A stretch of 64,000 nucleotides of DNA, from positions 2,790,001 through 2,854,000 of the forward strand of contig OZ241745.1 of assembly GCA_965201115.1 (NCBI GenBank), in the 5' to 3' direction. Every line of letters starts with the position of its first letter. Positions within the stretch are counted from its first letter, which is position 1. Position numbers and translations under genes: made by a program. The stretch is from JANQOH01 sp965201115. Its GTDB lineage: Bacteria > Pseudomonadota > Alphaproteobacteria > UBA7887. This document shows, one piece after another, positions 17,342-25,788 of this stretch. The notes below the pieces were generated by a model. That model ran no database searches, was not told the origin of the DNA, and worked only from the letters and a program-made list of their open reading frames with translations.

Positions 17342-18285
17342 ACGTCGCGGGTCCCGAACAGGCCGCGCGGCTTGAAGATCAGCATCAGCACGAGCATCAG
17401 ATAGGGAAGCACGGGCGCGACCTGCGCCGTCGTGATGCGCGCGAAGTCGCGCATGAAACCGGCGGGGTCGATCTCGGCGCCCAGGGCCGCGAGCGCGCCG
17501 CCGACGCCGTAGTCGTAGAAGATCGCCAGCCGCGTGACGACGCCGATGAGCAGCGCCGCCGCCAGCGCGCCGCCCAGCGAGCCCAGCCCGCCGATGACGA
17601 TGACCACGAACACGATCGGGCCCAGCTGGATGGCCATCGCCGGCTCGGTGCCCAGCACATTGCCGCCGACCACCCCCGCCACCCCCGCCAGCGCGCAGCC
17701 GAACCCGAAGGTCCACATGAAGATGCGCGGCACGTCATGGCCCAGCGTCGCCACATGCGTCGGGTCGGAAACCGCGGCGCGGACGATGAGTCCGATGCGC
17801 GTGTATGCAAGCAACGCGAACAGGGCGGCGAAAATGGCCGTCGAGACCGCGAGCATGAAGACGCGGTAGATCGAGTAGTCGAAACCCTGCCACGAGAAGA
17901 GCGGACCGCTCATCGACTCGGGAATTTCGTAGGGCACCGGCACCCGCCCCCACACCATCTGCACCAGTTCCTCGATGACGTAGGCGATGCCGAAGGTGAA
18001 GAGCAGTTCCGCCACGTGGCCGAAGCGGTGGACCGGGCGCAGCCCCCACCGCTCGACCGCGGCGCCGACGACGCCCACGGCGACCGGCGCGGCGACAAGC
18101 GCCCACCAGAACGACAGCTCGGCGGTGACCTGATAGGCGAAATACGCGCCCAGCATGAAGAAACTGGCGTGCGCGAAATTCAGCACGCCCATCATGCTGA
18201 AGATCAGGGTGAGCCCGCTCGCCAGCAGGAACAACAGCATGCCGTAGAGCACGCCGTTGAAGAGCGCGAATACGAAACTTTCCAC
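17338..18285 (-). CDS. livH: LivH-type ABC transporter permease
   Basis: 315 residues with about eight membrane spans. Near the N-terminus it has the LivH motif GLTLIFSMMGVLNFAHAS, and later IVIGGLGSLGGALAAALLIG. It forms the heteromeric channel with LivM. The start is GTG at 18285 with GGGGGG about six bases upstream, separated from livK by a short hairpin-containing gap. Confidence 0.95.
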   Translation of the reverse strand: MESFVFALFNGVLYGMLLFLLASGLTLIFSMMGVLNFAHASFFMLGAYFAYQVTAELSFWWALVAAPVAVGVVGAAVERWGLRPVHRFGHVAELLFTFGIAYVIEELVQMVWGRVPVPYEIPESMSGPLFSWQGFDYSIYRVFMLAVSTAIFAALFALLAYTRIGLIVRAAVSDPTHVATLGHDVPRIFMWTFGFGCALAGVAGVVGGNVLGTEPAMAIQLGPIVFVVIVIGGLGSLGGALAAALLIGVVTRLAIFYDYGVGGALAALGAEIDPAGFMRDFARITTAQVAPVLPYLMLVLMLIFKPRGLFGTRDV

Positions 18286-18300
18286 TTGCCCCCCGCGCCG

Positions 18301-18317
18301 CCCGGCCGCCGGCCGGG
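18301..18317 (-). terminator. Intercistronic hairpin between livK and livH
   Basis: CCCGGCC-GCC-GGCCGGG forms a 7-bp stem just after livK. As in other solute-binding-protein operons it may stabilise or partly terminate the livK message so that more binding protein than permease is made. No T-tract. Confidence 0.4.
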
Positions 18318-18354
18318 CCCTCCGGCGCGGCGGCCGGAGAGCCCGCTTGCCCGG

Positions 18355-19626
18355 CTAGGCCGGACGGTTCATCTCGCAGGTAGTGGGCAGATCGAGATCG
18401 CCCGCGGCGACCCATCCGTCGGTCTCGAAGCCGACTTCGTAATCGTCGCCGCCGTAGATCATGCTGCGCGCCGCGTCTTGCGACATGGTGCTGACGACCA
18501 TCGGGAAGATGATTTGATGGTCGGCGGCGCGCATGGTCAGCGGCCCCGCCGGTCCGTCGAGCGTCATGCCTTCGAGCGCGAGCGCGACTTGCGCGGGGTC
18601 GTCCGTTCCCGCCTTGTCGAGCGCCGCGGCGAAAAATTCGATCGTCCACGTCATGCGGTCGGAATAGACGAACTTGCCGCTCTGTTGGCGCCAGCGCTCG
18701 TACATGTCGAGGATTTCCGCCGGTTGCCGCTCGTAGAGCGGGTCGTTCTCGTGCATTTCCGTGATCTGCTTGAGGCTCACGGCCAGCGCGTCCTTGGCGC
18801 CGATTCCCGCGACCGAACTCGGGATCCCGCCGTAGATCGTATAGAACGGCGTGTCGAGATTGGCCTCCGCGGCGGCCTTCACGAAGCGCACCAGGTCCGG
18901 CCCCCAATTGCCGGTCAGCACGGTGTCGGCGCCGGCGGCCTTGATTTTCGCGACATACGGCGTGAAGTCCAGCACCTTGCCGAACGGCACGATCAGCTCG
19001 TCGCCGACGACCTCCACGTCCGGGGCGCGCTCCGCCAGCATCCGCCGCGCCGCGCCCTGAAACGACTGCCCGTAGGCGTAGTTCTGGTTGAGCATGTAGA
19101 GCCGCGAGACCGCCGGGTCGCGGCCGATATGCGTCGCGAGCGCCGCCACCTTCATATCGACATTGGCGTCGAAGCGGAAATGCCAAAACGAGCACAGTTC
19201 GTTGGTGAACGCCGTCGTCACCGCCGAATGGTTCAGGAACAGCACCGCCTGTTCGGGGTTGCGCCGGTTGTGCCGGCCGAGGAACTTGATGATGTTCAGC
19301 GCGTGGTTGGAGCCGACGCCCTGGCTGACGAAGCGGATGCCGTCGTCGATCGCCTTGCGCAGCTGCTGTGTCGTCTTCTCGGCGTTCATGGCGTTGTCGA
19401 GCGGCACGATCTCGATATGCCGGCCGCCGAGCACGCCGCCGCGCGCGTTGACCTCGCCGGCGAAGAACTCGAATATCTCCAGCGTATCGCGGCCCACGGC
19501 CGCTATGGGGCCCGAGAACGGCTCGATCAGCGCCAGTTTCACCGTATCGTCGCCCCGCGCCGCCAGGGCGGCGAGCAGCAGCGCCGCCGCGGCCGCCGCG
19601 GCCCGCGCGAATCCGAACAGCCTCAT
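18355..19626 (-). CDS. livK: LivK-type substrate-binding protein
   Basis: 423 residues with a Sec signal peptide (MRLFGFARA to ALAARG). The periplasmic-binding fold is of the leucine-binding (Peripla_BP_6) family, with KLALIEPFSGPIAAVG at the first strand and later TVLTGNWGPDLVRFV. It captures the ligand for LivHMGF; the ligand could be a branched-chain amino acid, an amide or another small acid. A strong ribosome site GGGAGGGAAG lies just upstream of the ATG at 19626. First gene of the operon, next to the repeat broken by the IS element. Confidence 0.93.
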   Translation of the reverse strand: MRLFGFARAAAAAAALLLAALAARGDDTVKLALIEPFSGPIAAVGRDTLEIFEFFAGEVNARGGVLGGRHIEIVPLDNAMNAEKTTQQLRKAIDDGIRFVSQGVGSNHALNIIKFLGRHNRRNPEQAVLFLNHSAVTTAFTNELCSFWHFRFDANVDMKVAALATHIGRDPAVSRLYMLNQNYAYGQSFQGAARRMLAERAPDVEVVGDELIVPFGKVLDFTPYVAKIKAAGADTVLTGNWGPDLVRFVKAAAEANLDTPFYTIYGGIPSSVAGIGAKDALAVSLKQITEMHENDPLYERQPAEILDMYERWRQQSGKFVYSDRMTWTIEFFAAALDKAGTDDPAQVALALEGMTLDGPAGPLTMRAADHQIIFPMVVSTMSQDAARSMIYGGDDYEVGFETDGWVAAGDLDLPTTCEMNRPA

Positions 19627-19737
19627 GGTCTTCCCTCCCGTGCAAGCGTGGCCGGCCCGCGCGAGGGCCCCCGCGCGGGCAAGCCGTAACAAACCACATG
19701 CCGGCGCCGCCCGCAAGCCGCGCGGACGCGCTTCCTC

Positions 19738-19790
19738 GCCAACGCCGCGCCTGCCGCAAACGTGCGGGCGGGGACGCCCGCGCACATGGG
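19738..19790 (+). repeat. Dispersed palindromic repeat, locus 3 (left part, cut by the IS)
   Basis: The CCTGCCGCAAACGTGCGGGC... module runs to CGCAC at 19785 and then stops where the transposable element begins. Its missing right part, GGAAGT and onward, reappears directly after the element at 21385. Confidence 0.75.
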
Positions 19791-19791
19791 A

Positions 19792-19800
19792 TAATTCCGG
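19792..19800 (+). repeat. IS subterminal inverted repeat, left
   Basis: TAATTCCGG, matched by its reverse complement CCGGAATTA at 21367-21375 near the other end of the element. Confidence 0.55.
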
Positions 19801-19884
19801 TCGGCCGCTCTCCCGGGTCTATCATGCGGGGCTGCGCACGCAGGGTTGTGCGCCCCACTCACGGACCCAACAGGGAGAGCGACC

Positions 19885-20910
19885 ATGGCGGAGTATGTCG
19901 GTTTCGACGTGTCGAAGGAAGAGACGGCGTTTTGCGTCAAGAACGATGCGGGTGCGACGGTTGTCGCGGGCAAGGTTGCGACGGATCCGGCGGCGTTGTT
20001 TGCGGCGGTGCGCGAGCACTGCCCGTCGCCGGCGCGCGTGGTCATGGAGACGGGGACGTATTCGGGCTGGCTGGCGCGCGAGATGGAGGCGTTGGGGCAG
20101 GCCGTGGATGTGGTGGACGCTCGGCGCGTTCACGCGGTGCTTCGCCTTCAGACGAACAAGACGGATGCGAAGGACGCGGCGTTGCTGGCGGATATCGCGC
20201 GCACGAAGTTCTGCCCCCCGGTTTCGGTGAAGCGGGCTTGGGACGCGAATACGCAGGCGCTGTTGCGCGCGCGGGGGCTTATGGTGCGCCAGCGCCGCGA
20301 CGCGGAGAACACGGTCCGGGGCATCCTGGGTTCGGCGGGGATTCGGCTTTCGAAGGGTTCGGGCCGGTTTTCGGCGCGGGTTCGCGAGGCGGTCATGGAT
20401 ACGCCGCTGCAGGAAGCGGTGGAGCCGTTGCTGGTTTCGCTGGCGCAGACGCTGCATTCGCTCAAGGCGCTCACCAGGCAGGTGGAGGCGCGGGCGCGGG
20501 CCAGCAAGGCCTGCCGGCTGTCGATGACGGCTCCGGCCGTGGGGCCGATGACGGCTGTGGCGCTGGTTGCGAACCTGGGCGATGCGAAGCGGTTTGCCGA
20601 TTCGCGATCTGTGGGCGCGTATGTGGGGCTTGTGCCGCGTCGGCGTCAATCGGGGGAGATGGACTGGACGGGGCGCATATCGCGCCACGGCGATCCCGGC
20701 GTGCGGTCGCTGCTGTACGAGTGCGCGGCTTGCCTGCTGACGCGGGTCAAGCGCGGTCATCCGCTCAAGGACTGGGCGCGGCGGTTGCGCAAGCGAAGCG
20801 GTTTCAAGAAGGCGTGCGTGGCCTTGGCTCGGCGGCTGGCGGTCATCCTGCATCGCATGCTGGTGAGCGGCGAGCCCTTCCGCTGGCCGGACGCGGCGGA
20901 AGCGGCGTAG
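19885..20910 (+). CDS. IS110/IS1111-family DEDD transposase
   Basis: 341 residues. N-terminal RuvC-like domain with acidic residues D8 (GFDVSKEE), E55 (METGTYS), D94 and D97 (NKTDAKDAAL). The C-terminal Transposase_20 domain has PAVGPMTAVAL and the AYVGLVPRRRQSG block; the serine in SRSVGAYVGL (about 240-242) is where the family's nucleophile is expected. These enzymes recombine DNA guided by a noncoding RNA made from the same element. The ATG at 19885 follows GGGAGA. Full length and intact, so possibly active. Confidence 0.95.
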   Translation: MAEYVGFDVSKEETAFCVKNDAGATVVAGKVATDPAALFAAVREHCPSPARVVMETGTYSGWLAREMEALGQAVDVVDARRVHAVLRLQTNKTDAKDAALLADIARTKFCPPVSVKRAWDANTQALLRARGLMVRQRRDAENTVRGILGSAGIRLSKGSGRFSARVREAVMDTPLQEAVEPLLVSLAQTLHSLKALTRQVEARARASKACRLSMTAPAVGPMTAVALVANLGDAKRFADSRSVGAYVGLVPRRRQSGEMDWTGRISRHGDPGVRSLLYECAACLLTRVKRGHPLKDWARRLRKRSGFKKACVALARRLAVILHRMLVSGEPFRWPDAAEAA

Positions 20911-20984
20911 GCCGCCGGCGCCGCGCCGGGCAGGCAAGGGGCAGCGCGCGTGACAGCGCCCGCCACGCCCGCACGGCGCGGGTT

Positions 20985-21070
20985 GCGCGTTCGGGGCGCG
21001 CGGCGGCGGCGCTGCGCTGCGTTTCTCGGTGGACTACACGCAGCGCCGCCGCCGCGCGCCCCGAACGCGC
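20985..21070. repeat. Perfect 31-bp inverted repeat (long hairpin)
   Basis: Arms 20985-21015 and 21040-21070 are exact reverse complements (GCGCGTTCGGGGCGCGCGG...), enclosing about 24 bases (one more pair is possible). It lies 74 bases after the transposase gene inside the IS. It could stop read-through, fold the 5' side of the element RNA, or be a nested palindromic insertion. Confidence 0.85.
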
Positions 21071-21366
21071 CCGGAGGCAGCTGAACAACGAACAGGAGAC
21101 AACACGGTTCCGCTTCGGCGGAAAGCCCCGTCCCCGCCGGGACGGTAGCGGAGGCGATCCCGCTGCCTGGAATGCAAGTCGGACCGCGCCCCCGCCCGAA
21201 AGGGCAAGGCCGGTCCGGGAGTGCGACGCGCACATTGGGACGCCAACGCTGACGAACGCCATCATGAAGCGCGCCACTCGAAAGCACGGCGATGACTTCG
21301 CAGACAACCATGCTCCCGGCGGAACGGAAGGCAGCGAACGGACCCGGAGGAGGGTTGACCGAGTAG

Positions 21367-21375
21367 CCGGAATTA
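21367..21375 (-). repeat. IS subterminal inverted repeat, right
   Basis: CCGGAATTA, the inverse of 19792-19800; about ten bases remain to the inferred right end. Confidence 0.55.
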
Positions 21376-21386
21376 GACAACCTAGG

Positions 21387-21960
21387 AAGTCCGCGCCTTC
21401 GGCGCGATCTTCGGGGAAAGCGCAACCCCGCCGAAGGCGGGGCCCGGGACCGCGGGCATCCTGCCCGCACGTAGGCGACCCGCACGAATGCCGGCGATCG
21501 GGGCGCAGCGCGCTCCCCGGGGGCGCGGGCGTCTCGCCCGCACGTCTCGACGCTACGGGCGGCGGAGAGCAGGGGGCGGCGATCGCGCCTTCCCGCCGGC
21601 GTTGCGCCTGCCGCGAACGTGCGGGCGGGGACGCCCGCGCACCCAGGCCCCGCCTTCGGCGGGGTTGGCGTCTCGCCCGCACGTCTCGATGCTACGGGCG
21701 GCGGGGGAGCAGGGGGCGGCGGCCGCGCTTTCCCGCCGGCGTTGCGCGTGGCGGGAACGTGCGGGCAGGATGCCCGCGGTCCCGGGCCCCGCCTTCGGCG
21801 GGGTTGGCGTCTCGCCCGCGCGTCTCGATGCTACGGGCGGCGGGGGAGCAGGGGGCGGCGGAAACGTGCGGGCGAGACGCCCGCGCACCCGGGAAGTGCG
21901 CGCCTGCGGCGCGACCTCCGGGGGGACGCAACCCCGCCGAAAGCCGCCTCGAGGCCATCG
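21387..21960. repeat. Dispersed palindromic repeat array, locus 4
   Basis: About 570 bases made of several repeat modules in tandem. First comes an inverted copy (CCCCGCCGAAGGCGGGG then GCGGGCATCCTGCCCGC), then direct copies with the alternating forms GTGCGGGCAGGATGCCCGC and GTGCGGGCGGGGACGCCCGC. These are separated by the TCTCGATGCTACGGGCGGCGGGG block. The array ends with a GGAAGTGCGCGCCTGCGGCGC module like the one interrupted by the IS. No coding capacity; no gene lies between 20911 and 22005. Units differ in order, so this is not a CRISPR. Confidence 0.85.
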
Positions 21961-22005
21961 CGGCCGTCCAATACGGCGTTTTTCGAATTGCGCCGCGCGA
22001 TCGCG

Positions 22006-23595
22006 TCACAAGCCCATCGCGCAACCGTCCTTGCGCGGGTCGGACCCGCCGGTGAGCACGCCGCTGTCCCAATCGATGGCGATCGCCTGCCCGCCGCCGA
22101 GCGGCGTATCCGCCTCGACGACCGTGTGGCCCAGCGCCGCCAGCGACGCGCGCGTCGAGGTCGGGACGCCGCGCTCGACCTGGAGCGCTCCGCCGAACGC
22201 GAACGCCCGCGGGCAGTCGAGCGCCTCCTGCACGCTCATCCCGTAGTCCGCCATGTTGGTCAGGAAATGCACATGGCCCACGGGCTGGTAATGCCCGCCC
22301 ATCACGCCGAACGGCATCGCCGCCCGCCCGTCCTTCATGGCCATGCCGGGAATGATGGTGTGCATCGGCCGCTTGCCGGGCGCTATGCAGTTCGGGTGCG
22401 CCGGATCGAGCGCAAAGCTCGCGCCGCGGCAGTGGAACATGACGCCGGTGCGCTCGCTCATCAGGCCCGCGCCATAGGACGCGAACAGCGAATTGATGAA
22501 CGAGATCGCGTTGCGCTCGCCATCGACGACGGCGAGATACACCGTGTCGCGATGCTCCGCCGCGCCGGGCGGCGGCAGGCTTTCCATGGCGCGGTCGCGG
22601 CGCATCGGCGCGCGCATGGCCTCGGCGTACTCCGCCGACAGCAACCGCTCCACGGGCACGTCGACGTGCGCGGGGTCGCCGATCAGGGCGTCGCGGTCGC
22701 GATAGGCGAGCCGCGCCGCTTCCGCCTCGAGGTGCAGGCGCCCGGCGCCCAGCGGATCCAGCGCCGCCAGGTCGAACCCCGCCAGTATATTGAGCATGAG
22801 GAGCGCCACGACGCCCTGGCCGTTCGGCGGGCATTCGTAAATATCCAGGCCGCCGTAGCGCGTTTTTATCGGCTCGACGTATTCGGCCTCCGCGGCGGCG
22901 AAATCCTCCGCCGCGTGCAGCCCGCCGAGCGCGTTGAGCGACGCCGTCATGTCGGCCGCGACCGGCCCGGTATAGAAAGCGTCGCGGCCGCCCTCGGCGA
23001 TCGCGTCCAGGGTTTCGGCCAGGGCGGGCTGGCGATGGACCTCGCCGGCGCGAAGCGGGCGCCCGCGCGGCAGGAACACCGCCCGCGCCGCCGCGTTCGC
23101 CGCGAGTTTCTCCGCCTCGCGCGCCCACACATCGGCCACGACCTCGTGGACGACGCAGCCGTTGCGCGCCAGCGCGATGGCGGGCGCCAGCGCCGCGCGC
23201 AGGCCGAGCCGCCCGTGGTCTTGCGCGAGCAGGCTCCACGCCGCCACCGCGCCGGGAACGGTGACCGCGTGCGGCGAGCGGAAGCCGATCTCCGATATGC
23301 CGTTTTCCGCATACCACGCCGCCGCGGCGGCGGCGGGCGCGCGCCCGGATCCGTTGACCGCTATCGGCGCGGGAGCGCCGCGCGGCGCGTAGAGCGCGAA
23401 AACGTCGCCGCCGATTCCCGTCGAATGGGGCTCCGCGACCGCCAGCGCCGCCGCCGCCGCTATCGCCGCGTCGACCGCGTTGCCGCCGGCGCGCAGCAGA
23501 TCGAGCGCCGCCCGCGTCGCCGCCGGGTGCGACGTCGCCGCCATGCCGCCCATCGCATGAACCGCCGACCGCCCCGGCATGTGAAGATCGCGCAT
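22006..23595 (-). CDS. ggt: Gamma-glutamyltransferase family protein
   Basis: 529-residue precursor of an Ntn-hydrolase that cleaves gamma-glutamyl bonds (glutathione and related amides). The autoprocessing site HRDTVYLAVVDG places the nucleophile threonine at about residue 351, splitting large and small subunits. Other motifs are GNAVDAAIAAA, STGIGGDVFALY, the PPNGQG loop and GGSDPRKDGCA at the C-terminus. No signal peptide is visible, so it may be cytoplasmic, unlike the periplasmic E. coli enzyme. GGGGAGG lies seven bases before the ATG at 23595. Divergent from frmA. Cephalosporin acylase-like members of the family cannot be excluded. Confidence 0.9.
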   Translation of the reverse strand: MRDLHMPGRSAVHAMGGMAATSHPAATRAALDLLRAGGNAVDAAIAAAAALAVAEPHSTGIGGDVFALYAPRGAPAPIAVNGSGRAPAAAAAAWYAENGISEIGFRSPHAVTVPGAVAAWSLLAQDHGRLGLRAALAPAIALARNGCVVHEVVADVWAREAEKLAANAAARAVFLPRGRPLRAGEVHRQPALAETLDAIAEGGRDAFYTGPVAADMTASLNALGGLHAAEDFAAAEAEYVEPIKTRYGGLDIYECPPNGQGVVALLMLNILAGFDLAALDPLGAGRLHLEAEAARLAYRDRDALIGDPAHVDVPVERLLSAEYAEAMRAPMRRDRAMESLPPPGAAEHRDTVYLAVVDGERNAISFINSLFASYGAGLMSERTGVMFHCRGASFALDPAHPNCIAPGKRPMHTIIPGMAMKDGRAAMPFGVMGGHYQPVGHVHFLTNMADYGMSVQEALDCPRAFAFGGALQVERGVPTSTRASLAALGHTVVEADTPLGGGQAIAIDWDSGVLTGGSDPRKDGCAMGL

Positions 23596-23615
23596 CGCCT
23601 CGCCTCCCCGCTCGC

Positions 23616-23650
23616 CGCGCCGATTATACACGATCCGCCGCCCCGGGGCC
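23616..23650 (-). promoter_or_regulatory. Likely ggt promoter (-10 box)
   Basis: A perfect minus-strand TATAAT (plus 23623-23628) is preceded by TG, within the ggt-frmA divergent region. No convincing -35 is present, so it may need an activator. The predicted start is about 20 bases before the ggt ATG. Confidence 0.45.
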
Positions 23651-23714
23651 CGCTTGGCGCGCGCCGGGCGGGCGGCTAGAGTCGGCGCGCGAACCGAACG
23701 GGGGAGAGCGGGCA

Positions 23715-24823
23715 ATGAAGAGCAGAGCCGCCGTCGCGCATCGCGCGGGCGAACCGCTGATCGTCGAGGAGGTCGATCTCGAAGGGCCGCGCGAAGGCGA
23801 ATGCCTCGTCGAAATCAAGGCCACCGGGGTTTGCCACACCGACGAGTTCACCTTGTCGGGCGCCGACCCGGAGGGCCTGTTCCCCGCCATCCTCGGCCAC
23901 GAGGGCGCGGGGTCGTGGTCGAGACCGGCCCCGGCGTGACCGGCCTCGCCCCGGGGGACCGCGTCATCCCCCTCTACACGCCGGAATGCCGGCAGTGCGA
24001 ATACTGCCTCTCGGGCAAGACCAATCTGTGCCAGGCTATCCGCGTCACGCAGGGCCGGGGCGTCATGCCCGACGGCACGAGCCGCTTCTCGCTGCGCGGC
24101 GAAACGGTGTTCCACTACATGGGGACCTCGACCTTCTCCAACTTCACGGTCGCGCCGGAGATCGCGCTGGCGAAAATCCGCCCCGACGCGCCGTTCGACA
24201 AGGTCTGCTATATCGGCTGCGGCGTCACCACGGGCCTCGGCGCGGTAATGAACACCGCGAAGGTCGAGCCCGGCGCCAATTGCGTGGTGTTCGGCCTCGG
24301 CGGCATCGGCCTGAATGTTATCCAGGGCCTGCGCCTCGTCGGCGCCGACACGATCGTGGGGGTGGACACCAACCCCGCCAAGCGCCCGCTGGCCGCGAAA
24401 TTCGGCATGACGGACTTCGTAAACCCGAACGACGTCGAGGGCGGCCTGGCCGCGCATTTGGTCGATCTGACGAATGGCGGCGCCGACTATTCGTTCGAAT
24501 GCATCGGCAACGTAGACATCATGCGCGTCGCCCTCGAATGCGCGCACAAGGGTTGGGGCGAATCGATCATCATCGGCGTCGCGGGCGCCGGGCAGGAAAT
24601 CCGCACCCGCCCGTTCCAGCTCGTCACCGGCCGCGTCTGGCGCGGAACCGCCTTCGGCGGCGCGAAGGGCCGCACCGACGTCCCGCGCATCGTCGATTGG
24701 TACATGAACGGCAAGATCGACATCGACAGCCTGATCACCCACACCATGCCGCTCGACGACATAAACAAGGCGTTCGACCTCATGCATGCCGGCGAATCGA
24801 TTCGCAGCGTCGTTACCTTCTGA
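23715..24823 (+). pseudogene. frmA: S-(hydroxymethyl)glutathione dehydrogenase, frameshifted
   Basis: Class III alcohol dehydrogenase that oxidises S-hydroxymethylglutathione in formaldehyde detoxification. Two frames together give a full-length protein of about 369 residues. The first frame reads MKSRAAVAHRAGEPL through GVCHTDEFTLSG to LGHEGAG. The second continues VVVETGPGVTGL and then PECRQCEYCLSGKTNLC (structural zinc cysteines), GLGGIGLNVIQG (NAD) and ends ESIRSVVTF. The break falls at the G-run 23909-23912; one extra G restores the frame exactly. Everything else is well conserved, so a base-call error is as likely as real decay. The glutathione link to the neighbouring ggt gene is notable. 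Confidence 0.88.
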
Positions 24824-24867
24824 CAGGCGCCGGGGCGCCGAACGGACACAGGAGGGACCGCCGAACC

Positions 24868-25788
24868 ATGCGCGAGATATGCCGCGGCCTGGAGTTCCCC
24901 GAAGGGCCCATCGCCATGCCCGACGGCTCCGTCGTTCTGGTGGAAATCCGCGCCGGCCGCCTCTCGCGCGTGCGCCCCGACGGCGCGCGCGAGACCGTGG
25001 CCGAATGCGGCGGCGGCCCCAACGGCGCCGCCGTCGGCCCCGACGGGCGCGTCTATATCTGCAACAACGGCGGCTTCGCATGGATCCGCGACGGCGCCAT
25101 CCGGCGCCCGGGGGACGTCACGCCCGACGACTACCGCGGCGGCTCGATCCAGGCCGTCGATCCCGAAACCGGGGCGGTGGAAACGCTTTATACCGAGTGC
25201 GGCGGCAATCCGCTGAACGGCCCGAACGACATCGTGTTCGACGCGCAGGGCGGCTTCTATTTCACCGACCTGGGCCGGCGCCGCGGCCGCCGCATGGACC
25301 GCGGCGCGGTGTATTACGCCCCGCCCGGCGGCGGCGCGCTTTCCGAGGCCGTGTTCCCCATCGACACGCCCAACGGCATCGGCCTGTCGGCCGACGAAAA
25401 GACGCTTTACGTCGCCGAAACCGCCGGCGCCCGCATCTGGGCATGGGACGTCGAGGCCCCCGGCGTCCTCGGGCCGGCGCCGCACTCGATGTTTCCCGGC
25501 CGCCTGCACTACCGCGCCGCGGGCTACGAACGTTTCGATTCGCTGGCCCTCGACAGCGAAGGCAATGTCGTTGTCGCGACGCTGGGAACCGGCTGCGTCA
25601 CGGCCGTGTCTCCCGAAGGCAGGGTCCGCGCGGTCGTCCCCGTCCCCGAGTTCGACATCATGGTCACCAATGTCTGTTTCGGCGGCCCGGATCTTCGCAC
25701 CGCGTATATCTCGTCCTCCGGCCTGGGCATCCTTTACGCGACCGAATGGCATTGCCCGGGCCAGCCGCTCAATTTTCTCAACCGGTAA
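24868..25788 (+). CDS. SMP-30/gluconolactonase/LRE-family protein
   Basis: 306 residues, a six-bladed beta-propeller of the SMP-30/gluconolaconase family. Metal-site regions: EFPEGPIA near the N-terminus (ligand Glu), NGPNDIVFD in the middle and DTPNGIGLSADEKTLYVAET later. Members are calcium- or zinc-dependent lactonases; the substrate here is unknown. GGAGGGA lies ten bases before the ATG at 24868, 45 bases after frmA, so they are probably co-transcribed. Confidence 0.88.
   Translation: MREICRGLEFPEGPIAMPDGSVVLVEIRAGRLSRVRPDGARETVAECGGGPNGAAVGPDGRVYICNNGGFAWIRDGAIRRPGDVTPDDYRGGSIQAVDPETGAVETLYTECGGNPLNGPNDIVFDAQGGFYFTDLGRRRGRRMDRGAVYYAPPGGGALSEAVFPIDTPNGIGLSADEKTLYVAETAGARIWAWDVEAPGVLGPAPHSMFPGRLHYRAAGYERFDSLALDSEGNVVVATLGTGCVTAVSPEGRVRAVVPVPEFDIMVTNVCFGGPDLRTAYISSSGLGILYATEWHCPGQPLNFLNR

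Larger units (their letters stand above)
20911..21384 (+). ncRNA. Candidate bridge/seek RNA region of the IS
   Basis: 470 noncoding bases between the transposase stop and the right end, where IS1111-type elements encode their guide RNA. Two short matches fit guide loops. CGCGCACAT at 21227-21235 repeats the left target flank (19779-19787), followed by TGGGA. AGACAACC at 21302-21309 repeats the element's own right end (21375-21382). Target-like match first and donor-like match second is the order seen in bridge RNAs. The matches are short and the region GC-rich, so this is an inference. Confidence 0.35.
19791..21386 (+). mobile_element. IS110-family (IS1111-type) insertion sequence
   Basis: About 1.6 kb with one DEDD transposase gene near the left end and a 470-bp noncoding right part. 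Subterminal inverted repeats TAATTCCGG lie at 19792-19800 and, inverted, at 21367-21375; short subterminal repeats and a long 3' noncoding region mark the IS1111 subgroup. Borders were placed by joining the flanks. CGCACATG before and GGAAGT after, sharing GG, rebuild a repeat copy like those at 21881-21900 and 57371-57390. No target duplication is expected for this family. Ends are good to a few bases only. Confidence 0.75.

Noticed and set aside
20757..21485. Minus-strand frame opposite the IS 3' region
   Set aside because: Overlaps the transposase end, the long hairpin and the repeat; the noncoding-RNA reading explains the conservation better.
21387..21960. Array of direct repeats suggestive of CRISPR
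   Set aside because: Repeat lengths, order and orientation vary, no unique spacers of equal size exist, and there are no cas genes nearby apart from a lone Cas2-like protein 10 kb away.
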